A stretch of DNA of 12,507 nt from JBHJGU01 sp050331475. GTDB lineage: Bacteria > Pseudomonadota > Alphaproteobacteria > Caulobacterales > Maricaulaceae. A model generated the notes under the pieces. That model was not told the origin of the DNA. It was given only the letters and a program-made list of their open reading frames with translations, and did no database searches. Of the stretch, positions 1-5,224 are shown in pieces (position 1 is the first letter of the stretch; the number at the start of each line of letters is the position of its first letter). The position numbers were made by a program, and so were the translations under genes. The stretch spans positions 1 through 12,507 of the forward strand of contig JBHJGU010000109.1 in NCBI GenBank assembly GCA_050331475.1, given 5' to 3'.

Positions 1-355
1 AAGCCGCGTCGACGGCGGATTTGGGCGCACCGATCTGGTCGCGGGTGATCAGGAGGTTCCGCGGGCCGGTCAGATGCGTGTAGATCGGCGGGGTCTCAAC
101 CACCGCGCCCACCCGCTTAAGCGCGCCCCGACAGTCCCGCGCCAGATCGATGCCGCCCACGCGCACCCGGCCCTGGTCCGGGCGCAGCAAGCCCAGCACC
201 AGCTTCATTGTGGTGGTCTTACCCGCCCCGATCGGCCCCAGAAATCCGCACACACAAGCGCGCGGCACAATAATGTCCGCGCCTGACACCGCGGTCTGCC
301 GCCCAAACCGCTTGGTCAGGCCTTCGGTTTCAATGGCGGGGATGGATGGGGTCAT
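1..355 (-). CDS. ABC transporter ATP-binding protein, partial (N-terminal part)
   Basis: The first 118 residues of an ABC-type ATPase are present; the gene runs off the left edge of the window. The reading starts at the ATG at 355-353 and shows the usual order: a GLTKRFG strand near residues 12-18, a Walker A P-loop GPIGAGKTT at about residues 40-48, then the GLLRPDQGRVRVGGIDL segment and a Q-loop-like region (VGAVVETPPIYTHLTG). The VVETPP..Y..LTG..NL wording resembles multidrug, bacitracin (BcrA) or lantibiotic-type exporters, which pair with a separate membrane subunit; that partner would lie beyond position 1. The usual Asn in the P-loop (GPNGAGKTT) is Ile here, which is uncommon but outside the catalytic GK[ST]. 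The Shine-Dalgarno sequence is weak (GAGAG about 4 bases before ATG). Signature, Walker B and substrate cannot be judged because they are off the window. Confidence 0.9.
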   Translation of the reverse strand, partial: MTPSIPAIETEGLTKRFGRQTAVSGADIIVPRACVCGFLGPIGAGKTTTMKLVLGLLRPDQGRVRVGGIDLARDCRGALKRVGAVVETPPIYTHLTGPRNLLITRDQIGAPKSAVDAA

Positions 356-368
356 AGGCTCTCAAATC

Positions 369-402
369 ATCGAATTTCAATATGCACTATCTGAAAAACG
401 AT
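369..402. promoter_or_regulatory. Imperfect inverted repeat upstream of the ABC ATPase gene (possible operator)
   Basis: ATCGAATTTC (369-378) and GAAAAACGAT (393-402) are inverted repeats matching at 8 of 10 positions with a 14-base spacer. They sit in an AT-rich patch 14-47 bases upstream of the ABC ATPase start, in otherwise GC-rich DNA. That is where a promoter and a repressor site would be expected, and exporter ATPase genes are often repressed by small dimeric regulators (PadR or GntR type). No regulator gene is visible here. The operator role is inference. Confidence 0.3.
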
Positions 403-524
403 ATGAAACGCAAGAGAAAGATTCCAAACCCTCGCTCAAGCCGCGCGCAGCGGCGATCGCGCCTGAAACCAGTCTGGACCGCGCGCCGCGGCCCGGCTTA
501 GCCTAGGTCGAGGGGGACAGCGTT

Positions 525-953
525 ATGAGCCAAGATCGCGACATATCATCGGGCCCGAGGATCGCGCGGCACGCGTCCGGCGCGCCGTGGGAGGACCAGG
601 TGGGCTATTGCCGCGCGGTCAAGGCGGGGCCGTTCATCCATATCTCCGGCACGGCGCCGATAAACCCGGACGGGTCGTGCTTCGCGCCCGGCGATGTGGA
701 GGCGCAGACCGCCAAATGCCTGGACCTTATTGGCGACGCGGTAGGTCGGTTCGGCGCCAGGTACGCCGATGTGATGCGCACGCGCCTGTTTGTCCGCAAC
801 GCCGAGGATTGGCCCGCGATCGGGCGCGCGCACCGGGCGGTGTTCGCAGAGCATCCTCCCGCCACCTCGCTCATCGAGATTGCGCGGCTAATCGATCCAG
901 ACATGCTCATTGAAATCGAAGCGGACGCCTATCATCCCGGAGCGTCGGCGTGA
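525..953 (+). CDS. RidA (YjgF/YER057c/UK114) family protein
   Basis: A 142-residue protein with the RidA fold signature: VKAGPFIHISGTAPINPDG (about 32-50), AQTAKCLDLIGDAV (60-73), the VMRTRLFVRNAEDWPAIGRAHRAVF block (83-107), then HPPATSLIEIARLIDPDMLIEIEADA (110-135). Family members are homotrimers; those with the active-site Arg hydrolyse reactive enamine/imine intermediates from PLP enzymes. In E. coli RidA that Arg lies in a PARS motif. Here the equivalent segment reads PATS, so the Arg is replaced by Thr at residue 114. By analogy with Rid subfamilies lacking this Arg, deaminase activity is doubtful. A purine-rich Shine-Dalgarno (GAGGGGGA, 510-517) precedes the ATG. The stop overlaps the start of the next gene by four bases, so the two are probably co-translated. 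Confidence 0.88.
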   Translation: MSQDRDISSGPRIARHASGAPWEDQVGYCRAVKAGPFIHISGTAPINPDGSCFAPGDVEAQTAKCLDLIGDAVGRFGARYADVMRTRLFVRNAEDWPAIGRAHRAVFAEHPPATSLIEIARLIDPDMLIEIEADAYHPGASA

Positions 954-2104
954 GCCTGATCCCGGCGGACCAACCGCTCAGCGTTATCGCGGCGTTGTTC
1001 GCCATCGCCGCCTTCGGCTTCTGGGCGGAGCGGCAAGCCTGGGGTCGCGCGGTGACGGGCACGGTCTGGGTGATCATCGTAGCCTTGTTGGCGGGCAATC
1101 TGGGCGTGCTGCCGTCAGACAGTCCGGCTTATGGCGCAGTGTCGAGCTATTTGGTGCCAATCCTCATCCCGCTCTTTCTGTTTGGGGCTGATCTGCGCCG
1201 AATCCTTGGGGAGACCGGGCGGCTGTTTCTCGCCTTCGTCTTGGCGATCGGGGCCACCGCATCGGGCGCTTTGATCGCGGGGCTGTTGCTGCCCTTGGGC
1301 GCGTTCGAGCCCTTGCGCGCGGAGATTTCCGGTCTGTTCACCGCCACTTATATCGGCGGCTCGGTCAACTGGGCCGCGGCCATCGACAGTTTGGGCTTGG
1401 GCGGGAACGGCGCGCTGATCAGCGCGGGCACAGCGGTGGATTATCTCTATTCCGTCGCTTGGCTCGGCGCGCTCGCCGCAGCCCCGGCGATCCAAGGCTT
1501 CGCCGCGCGGTTTGTAACGAAGGATCATAGCGGGACTGCCGCGACCGAAACGGAGACCAAAGCCCAAACCGGCTCGCGAATCGATGCGGGCTCGCTCGCC
1601 GGCGCAATCGCGGTGGCGGCGATCACCGCGGCGGTGGGGACCGCGCTGGCCGACGCGTTAGGGCTAAGCGCGTACAAATACCTATTCATCACGGTGTTGG
1701 TGGTGATCCCAGCCACCCTGATCCCCAAGCGCATGGCGAAACTCCATGGCGGGTACGAGCTTGGCGTCGGACTAGCGTTTGTCTATTTCGCCTCCATCGT
1801 GGCGGGTGCGGACATTCCCACGCTCATCGCCACCGCGCCGTTGCTGGCGGTGTTCGTGGGCGTGATCATCATCGTCCATGGCCTGGTGATGGTGATTGGC
1901 GGGCTGGTCCTAAAGCTCTCGCTGCCTGAACTGATCACCGCGTCCAACGCCGCCGTTTTGGGCCCCACCACGGCGCCTGCCCTCGCCGCCTCGCGCGGCT
2001 GGACGGGCTTGGTCACCCCGGGCGTGCTGGTGGGCGTGTTCGGCTATGCGACGGGCACCTTCGTCGCGCTGGCGGTAGCGCGCGCTTTAGGCTGGAGCCC
2101 GTAA
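950..2104 (+). CDS. DUF819 family (YjcL-like) integral membrane protein
   Basis: A 384-residue, very hydrophobic protein starting with GTG at 950. The start overlaps the preceding stop (GTGA) and has GGAG seven bases upstream (939-942), which favours this start. About ten or more membrane segments are visible, for example near residues 10-24, 38-54, 66-80, 92-114, 230-255, 275-295 and 302-325. The loop FTATYIGGSVNWAAA (about residues 130-144) is typical of DUF819, as is a repeat of the GG/N type near the C-terminus (ASNAAVLGPTTAPALAASRGW). DUF819 proteins are conserved bacterial membrane proteins of unknown substrate; the two-half architecture suggests a transporter, which is inference. The hydrophilic stretch near residues 190-215 (many T/E/K) is a likely cytoplasmic linker between halves. 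Confidence 0.87.
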   Translation: MSLIPADQPLSVIAALFAIAAFGFWAERQAWGRAVTGTVWVIIVALLAGNLGVLPSDSPAYGAVSSYLVPILIPLFLFGADLRRILGETGRLFLAFVLAIGATASGALIAGLLLPLGAFEPLRAEISGLFTATYIGGSVNWAAAIDSLGLGGNGALISAGTAVDYLYSVAWLGALAAAPAIQGFAARFVTKDHSGTAATETETKAQTGSRIDAGSLAGAIAVAAITAAVGTALADALGLSAYKYLFITVLVVIPATLIPKRMAKLHGGYELGVGLAFVYFASIVAGADIPTLIATAPLLAVFVGVIIIVHGLVMVIGGLVLKLSLPELITASNAAVLGPTTAPALAASRGWTGLVTPGVLVGVFGYATGTFVALAVARALGWSP

Positions 2105-2159
2105 CCCGGGGGCTTGGGTTTAGGCGTGGAGATGAGAGCGTGAGGATGGAGAACCCGTT

Positions 2160-3122
2160 ATGACGCCGACGCTAAGGGCTTCCGCCCCAATATGGCCCGA
2201 GATCCCCTACGAGCCTTGGGCGGAGACCTGCATGGCGCTGCACCTCTGGACTCAGATCATCGGGAAGTACCGCTTGTCGCTGACGCCCTGGGTGAACCAT
2301 TCTTGGCATGCAACGCTGTACGTGACCCCCCGTGGCCTCAGCACCGGACCCGTTCCGGACGCGCCTGGCGCAATGTTGGTGGATTTAGACGTCCAGGACC
2401 AGGTCTGCGTGGTGTCAGCGGAAAACGGCGCGCAGGAGCGTTTTGATTTAGCGCCGATGAGCGTGGCTCAGTTCTATGGCCAGTTCGGTGCGGCCATCGA
2501 GGCGCTGGGCGGCCGGTTCGCGATCCATCCACGCCCCAATGAGATCGCAGACCCGATCGCCTTTCCCATGGACACCGCCCCCAGACCCTATGACGCCGAT
2601 GCCGTCGTTCGGTTTCATCAGGCGCTTGTGCGCATAAGCGACGTGTTTTCGACCTTTCGGACAGGTTTCATCGGAAAAGTGTCCCCGGTTCATCTGTTTT
2701 GGGGATCGTTCGACCTCGCGGTCACCCGGTTTTCCGGGCGACCGGCGCCGGTTCATCCGGGTGGCGTTCCGAACTTGCCCGACACCGTGACCCGAGAAGC
2801 CTACAGCCATGAAGTCTCCTCTGCGGGATTCTGGCCTGGCTTAGGGGTCGGCGAACCGATGTTCTACGCTTACGCGTATCCCACGCCGGCCAACTTTGCG
2901 GCCCAACCGATTCAGCCCGCCGCCGCGGGATGGAACGAGCCGCTGGGTGAGTTTCTACTGCCCTATGAGGCGGTTCGGACGGCCTCCGACCCCAAGGCGA
3001 CTTTACTCGCGTTTCTGCAGTCCACCTATGAGGCGGCGGCCAACACAGCGACGTGGGATCGGGAGGCGCTGGAGTGCGGATTGGGCGCACCCGGGGTTCC
3101 AAGAGACCTCAACCCGCGCTGA
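2160..3122 (+). CDS. DUF5996 family protein
   Basis: A 320-residue soluble protein. The N-terminal third has the strong DUF5996 pattern: WPEIPYEPWAETCMALHLW (about 12-30), then TQIIGKYRLSLTPWVNHSWHATLYVTPRGLSTGP. Later conserved blocks are FRTGFIGKVSPVHLFWGSFDLAVTRFSGR (about 165-195) and SAGFWPGLGVGEPMFYAYAYP (about 222-242). The family has no established biochemical role; its many Trp and His residues suggest a binding pocket, but that is inference. The gene starts 55 bases after the DUF819 stop and has its own Shine-Dalgarno (GGATGGAGA), so it may be the third gene of the same transcript. A 6-bp stem (ACCTCA / TGAGGT, 3106-3125) spans its stop codon, but no T-tract follows. Confidence 0.88.
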   Translation: MTPTLRASAPIWPEIPYEPWAETCMALHLWTQIIGKYRLSLTPWVNHSWHATLYVTPRGLSTGPVPDAPGAMLVDLDVQDQVCVVSAENGAQERFDLAPMSVAQFYGQFGAAIEALGGRFAIHPRPNEIADPIAFPMDTAPRPYDADAVVRFHQALVRISDVFSTFRTGFIGKVSPVHLFWGSFDLAVTRFSGRPAPVHPGGVPNLPDTVTREAYSHEVSSAGFWPGLGVGEPMFYAYAYPTPANFAAQPIQPAAAGWNEPLGEFLLPYEAVRTASDPKATLLAFLQSTYEAAANTATWDREALECGLGAPGVPRDLNPR

Positions 3123-3379
3123 GGTGGGCGACCATGACGGATCCGCCGATTGGTATCCGCTGGGTGGATGGCGCTGCGACAGACCGGTGCGGCGCCCGGA
3201 CACGAGGCTGTCGGCGCGCTGACGTTTCAAAAGCGAGCGAACCGAGGATGACGGTCGACCATAGCGCCGTTCCCCACAGCGTGCGCGGGCTTAGCGTCGG
3301 GGCTGCGCTTGCGGACCCAATCGTTCAGGACACGCGCATAAAGAGGTTCGGGATCATACCGCGGCGCCCTTTGTTAAAG

Positions 3380-3393
3380 CTCAGGCGCTCAAG
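3380..3393 (-). terminator. Left half of a hairpin split by the mobile element (probable rlmB terminator)
   Basis: CTCAGGC (3380-3386) plus loop GCTCAA lies left of the element; GCCTGAG is rebuilt when the element and one target copy are removed (G3393 joined to 5194-5199). The restored hairpin is CTCAGGC-GCTCAA-GCCTGAG, a perfect 7-bp stem with a 6-base loop, 26 bases downstream of the rlmB stop. Read on the minus strand it would be followed by CTTTAAC, only a short T-run, so terminator function is likely rather than certain. Confidence 0.5.
3386..3393 (+). repeat. Target-site duplication, left copy (CGCTCAAG)
   Basis: CGCTCAAG directly precedes the left inverted repeat and is repeated exactly at 5186-5193 directly after the right inverted repeat. 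Eight to nine bases is the duplication length known for IS1-family transposition. Confidence 0.93.
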
Positions 3394-3415
3394 GGTAGTG
3401 TCTCAGTTTGAAATT
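3394..3415 (+). repeat. Left terminal inverted repeat (IRL) of the IS1-like element
   Basis: Begins GGTAGTGTCTCAGTTTG and continues to AAATT at 3415. It matches the reverse complement of 5164-5185 with one mismatch (A versus G at the fourth base). Confidence 0.93.
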
Positions 3416-3448
3416 GGGCGACGTTGTCCATATGGCTAAGCCGCGCTT

Positions 3449-3493
3449 GTTCCCACGGGCAAGCGAGTGCAGTACTATAAAGGAGGTGGGAAC
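3449..3493. promoter_or_regulatory. Inverted repeat flanking a possible promoter in the element's leader
   Basis: GTTCCCAC (3449-3456) and GTGGGAAC (3486-3493) are perfect 8-bp inverted repeats. Between them lies a plausible -10 (TACTAT 3473-3478, or overlapping TATAAA 3476-3481); a weak -35 (TTCCCA, 3450-3455) falls within the left arm at 17-base spacing. The arms could be a repressor's two half-sites or an RNA hairpin; I cannot tell which. A full-strength Shine-Dalgarno-like AAGGAGGTG (3480-3488) has no start codon within range. Confidence 0.35.
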
Positions 3494-3506
3494 GCACTTT
3501 AAAAAA

Positions 3507-3572
3507 ATTGCGCTCCTGGCAACGGGACGTTAACGAAACGCGATAGAATTTCGGGGCAATAAGGAGCGCAAT
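3507..3572 (+). promoter_or_regulatory. Long-range hairpin that can mask the ribosome binding site of the first cargo gene
   Basis: ATTGCGCTCCT (3507-3517) is the exact reverse complement of AGGAGCGCAAT (3562-3572), giving an 11-bp stem with a 44-base loop. The right arm contains the Shine-Dalgarno AGGAG (3562-3566) and ends one base before the ATG at 3573. A transcript entering from upstream would contain both arms and could hide the site. A transcript starting inside the loop would not; TAGAAT (3544-3549) is a 5/6 match to a -10 box but lacks a good -35. IS10 and IS50 use this logic against read-through expression; its use here is inference. Confidence 0.5.
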
Positions 3573-3779
3573 ATGCCCACGGGACCGCAGGGGGAAAAGC
3601 GGCCCGCCGATGTTATCGGCGCGATCGTAATGGTCGCCAAAATTGCGACCGGCGAGACCGAAGACCCGAAAACGAAACCACGTCGCCAGCGCGCTGCGCA
3701 GGCTGGCGGTGAGGCGCGCGCTCAGGGATTGACCAAAAAAGTTCGCACCGCAATTGCCCTTAACGCGGCAAGTGTTTGA
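3573..3779 (+). CDS. Small basic KGG-like protein, element cargo
   Basis: A 68-residue basic protein that begins MPTGPQGEKRPADVIGAI and has IATGE near residues 25-29. The C-terminal part (RAAQAGGEARAQGLTKKVRTAIA, about 40-62) resembles a degenerate KGG-type repeat (the common form reads GRKGGxARAxxLTPExR). Alphaproteobacterial genomes carry many small proteins with this N-terminus, usually annotated as hypothetical or RNA-binding; nucleic-acid binding is plausible from charge but not shown. The start is set by AGGAG six bases upstream, inside the hairpin noted at 3507-3572. The stop is 10 bases before the protease start, so the two genes are probably one transcript. Compared with the usual family ending (KKAAxxRW), this protein ends early in NAASV, so the last residues may have diverged. 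Confidence 0.75.
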   Translation: MPTGPQGEKRPADVIGAIVMVAKIATGETEDPKTKPRRQRAAQAGGEARAQGLTKKVRTAIALNAASV

Positions 3780-3789
3780 TGGAAAAGCG

Positions 3790-4710
3790 ATGACTGACCA
3801 TTTTATTTATAATGGCGAGATTGAGCGTCAAAACGACCTTGATTTTATTGATCTCGTTACCCGGGAAAAGAGCGCGACCACTTGCGTTTTGTATTTAGTG
3901 ACGCCCGGAGGGAGTCCAGACGCGGCTTATAAAATAGGTCGATACCTACAGGGACAATATCACCATATAACGGTCGTTGTTTCTGGTTTTTGTAAAAGTG
4001 CTGGAACTCTACTCGCTACAGCAGCGAATGAGTTGGCTTTCACTCCATATGGTGAGCTTGGTCCACTTGATGTCCAGATGGCCAAAGAGGACAAAATCCT
4101 TTCTTTGGAGTCAGGTTTGAACATCGGAGAGGCATTCGGCGCTCTAGAAGATGGCGCTCGAGAGGCGTTCTTTGACTTAACTTTCGGCCTCATTGCGCGC
4201 TCTGGAGGAATTGTTGCGCTGCCCACTGCTGCGCACGCTGCATCTGAAGTTGTAGCTGGTCTTTATGGGCCAGTTTTTTCTAGGATTGATCCAGAAGAGG
4301 TCGGCTCCCGTAGCCGCGCAATGCGAATTGGCGAGGACTATTGTACTCGTTTAGATCTGCGCTCAAAAAATCTCAAACAAAACGCTTTGAAAAGAATTTC
4401 TAGATCATACTCTAGTCATTCTTTTGTGATAGATTTTCTTGAAGCAAAGCTTTTATTTAACCGCGTTCGAGAGGCCAACGAAACTGAATGTAGAGTCATA
4501 GAAAACCTCGGCGCGCTTGCGCGCTACCCTGACCATCAGCTTACGATACAGAAGTTGGGTACCCAAGACGACACTCAAGGAGACAGTCATGAATCGGGCG
4601 ACGACGCTGAGTCCGAACCGAAACCTGAAGCCGCAGCCAAAAAGCATCGCACCCGAAGAGATGCTGATACGGCAAATGGAAGAAATTCTGCAAGAGCAGG
4701 AGAAACGTAG
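3790..4710 (+). CDS. ClpP-fold serine protease, SDH proteinase (serine dehydrogenase proteinase) type, element cargo
   Basis: A 306-residue protein of the ClpP/crotonase-fold serine protease group, closest in wording to the SDH proteinase family. Landmarks: the strand VLYLVTPGGSPDAAYKIGRYL (about 33-53), whose GG would form the oxyanion hole; the nucleophile motif GFCKSAGTLLATAAN (66-80) with Ser70; and ELGPLDVQM (89-97), the typical LGPvDpQ segment. No signal peptide or membrane helix is seen, so it should act in the cytoplasm. The start chosen is ATG 3790 (GGAAAAG just upstream); a TTG at 3754 in frame would add 12 residues but overlaps the previous gene. Codon use is clearly more A/T-rich than in flanking genes. 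After about residue 255 the tail is low-complexity and charged, and it overlaps another ORF from 4589, so the true C-terminus may be unstable or recently extended. Confidence 0.8.
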   Translation: MTDHFIYNGEIERQNDLDFIDLVTREKSATTCVLYLVTPGGSPDAAYKIGRYLQGQYHHITVVVSGFCKSAGTLLATAANELAFTPYGELGPLDVQMAKEDKILSLESGLNIGEAFGALEDGAREAFFDLTFGLIARSGGIVALPTAAHAASEVVAGLYGPVFSRIDPEEVGSRSRAMRIGEDYCTRLDLRSKNLKQNALKRISRSYSSHSFVIDFLEAKLLFNRVREANETECRVIENLGALARYPDHQLTIQKLGTQDDTQGDSHESGDDAESEPKPEAAAKKHRTRRDADTANGRNSARAGET

Positions 4711-4789
4711 CGCGATAGCTCCAGCATCAGAAACGCTATTTCAGCGGCGCTCAGAGAGACATTTCATGCCGGCAACACGTCAAAAATGA
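4589..4789 (+). CDS. Small hypothetical protein overlapping the protease gene in another frame, element cargo
   Basis: A 66-residue ORF starting MNRATTLSPNRNLKPQPKS. It has a very good Shine-Dalgarno (AAGGAG 4577-4582, six bases before ATG), which is the main support. The first 122 bases overlap the charged tail of the protease in a different frame; the last 79 bases are unique. The middle (EEMLIRQMEEILQEQEKRSA, about 23-42) looks like a short amphipathic helix. I do not recognise the family. It may be a real third cargo gene, translationally coupled to the protease, or the original frame of a once separate gene into which the protease frame now reads. Confidence 0.5.
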   Translation: MNRATTLSPNRNLKPQPKSIAPEEMLIRQMEEILQEQEKRSAIAPASETLFQRRSERHFMPATRQK

Positions 4790-4833
4790 AAATAACGCAT
4801 GCTGACTCAGGTTTGCACAGTTGGATTAGGGGC

Positions 4834-5176
4834 GTGAACAAGCTGCCCCAGCAAAACGTGTTCAAATTGTCGCACTGCTGCTTGAGCGGTCGTCCATGTA
4901 ATCCACTAGCTGCGTGGCGGACGTTTCAATCAACACGGTTACGGAGCTGCTGATGGAGGGTGGCGAGGCGTGCTTGCATCATCATGATGAAACAGTGCGC
5001 AAGGCTGCTTCACGCATTGTAATTTTTTTCGGTTGCACAAGACGCTCCGCATTTCCCCGGCGATGGCCGCTGGCGTGACCGAGACCCTCGGGAGCTTCGA
5101 TAACAGTCTGGAGCGCGTGGACGCTAACGTAGTGGCTAAGAGATCGGCAAAGTGCGGCCCTAAAATTTCAAACTGA
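4834..5176 (+). pseudogene. IS1-family transposase remnant (frameshift, stop and internal deletion)
   Basis: The GTG at 4834 begins NKLPQ, the usual start of alphaproteobacterial IS1-type transposases (MNKLPxxKRxQI). One base is missing around 4850; after restoring it the reading AKRVQIVALLLERSSM follows. A TAA then interrupts near 4900, after which SCVADVSINTVTELLMEGGE and HHHDETVR are recognisable as the N-terminal helix-turn-helix region. Around 5020-5037 the sequence jumps to the C-terminal end, in a different frame: HKTLRISPAMAAGVTETL, then about 28 residues to a TGA at 5174-5176 inside the right terminal repeat. The whole DDE catalytic core between these parts (well over 100 residues in intact relatives) is gone. 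The gene cannot make a working enzyme. Confidence 0.88.
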
Positions 5177-5185
5177 GACACCACC
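5164..5185 (-). repeat. Right terminal inverted repeat (IRR) of the IS1-like element
   Basis: On the minus strand it begins GGTGGTGTCTCAGTTTG and continues to AAATT. It matches IRL at 21 of 22 positions. The transposase remnant's stop codon lies within it. Confidence 0.93.
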
Positions 5186-5193
5186 CGCTCAAG
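5186..5193 (+). repeat. Target-site duplication, right copy (CGCTCAAG)
   Basis: Exact copy of 3386-3393, directly outside IRR. Confidence 0.93.
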
Positions 5194-5199
5194 CCTGAG
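5193..5199 (-). terminator. Right arm of the split rlmB terminator hairpin
   Basis: GCCTGAG pairs with CTCAGGC at 3380-3386, now about 1.8 kb away on the other side of the element. This arm lies 26 bases after the rlmB stop. With the partner displaced, rlmB transcription probably reads into the element antisense to its cargo unless another stop signal is used. Confidence 0.5.
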
Positions 5200-5224
5200 G
5201 ATCGGCGTGACGCTGCGCTCCGGT

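Larger units (their letters stand above)
3123..3393. other. Intergenic stretch between DUF5996 gene and mobile element, no convincing gene
   Basis: On the plus strand an ATG at 3134 has a fair Shine-Dalgarno (AGGTGGG), but the frame is low in recognisable motifs and runs across the transposon boundary to a stop at 3438. On the minus strand an open frame of 48 codons (3373 to stop at 3229-3227) reads with normal-looking codon choice (RYDPEPLYARVLNDW...), but no start codon precedes the plausible part. It may be the remnant of a small gene that once followed rlmB. I assign no gene here. Confidence 0.4.
3394..5185. mobile_element. IS1-family-like non-autonomous element carrying protease cargo
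   Basis: The boundaries rest on three independent signs: 22-bp terminal inverted repeats (21 of 22 identical) that begin GGT, as IS1 ends do; an exact 8-bp target duplication; and IS1-type transposase remnants reading up to and into the right repeat. The element is 1,792 bp, against roughly 0.75-1 kb for ordinary IS1-family members; the extra length is cargo (genes at 3573, 3790 and 4589). The transposase lacks its catalytic core, so any movement would need an enzyme supplied in trans. The perfect target duplication argues that insertion is fairly recent or that the site has not rearranged since. The cargo DNA, especially 3790-4500, is visibly richer in A and T than the flanks, suggesting a foreign source. 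It fits the description of a transporter IS (an IS carrying passenger genes). Confidence 0.88.

Noticed and set aside
3106..3125. ACCTCA/TGAGGT stem over the DUF5996 stop codon as a terminator
   Set aside because: Only 6 bp with no T-tract on either strand; it may be chance.
3053..3439. 128-aa plus-strand frame after DUF5996
   Set aside because: The frame overlaps the DUF5996 gene and runs into the mobile element's left repeat, so its end is created by the insertion. No recognisable motif.
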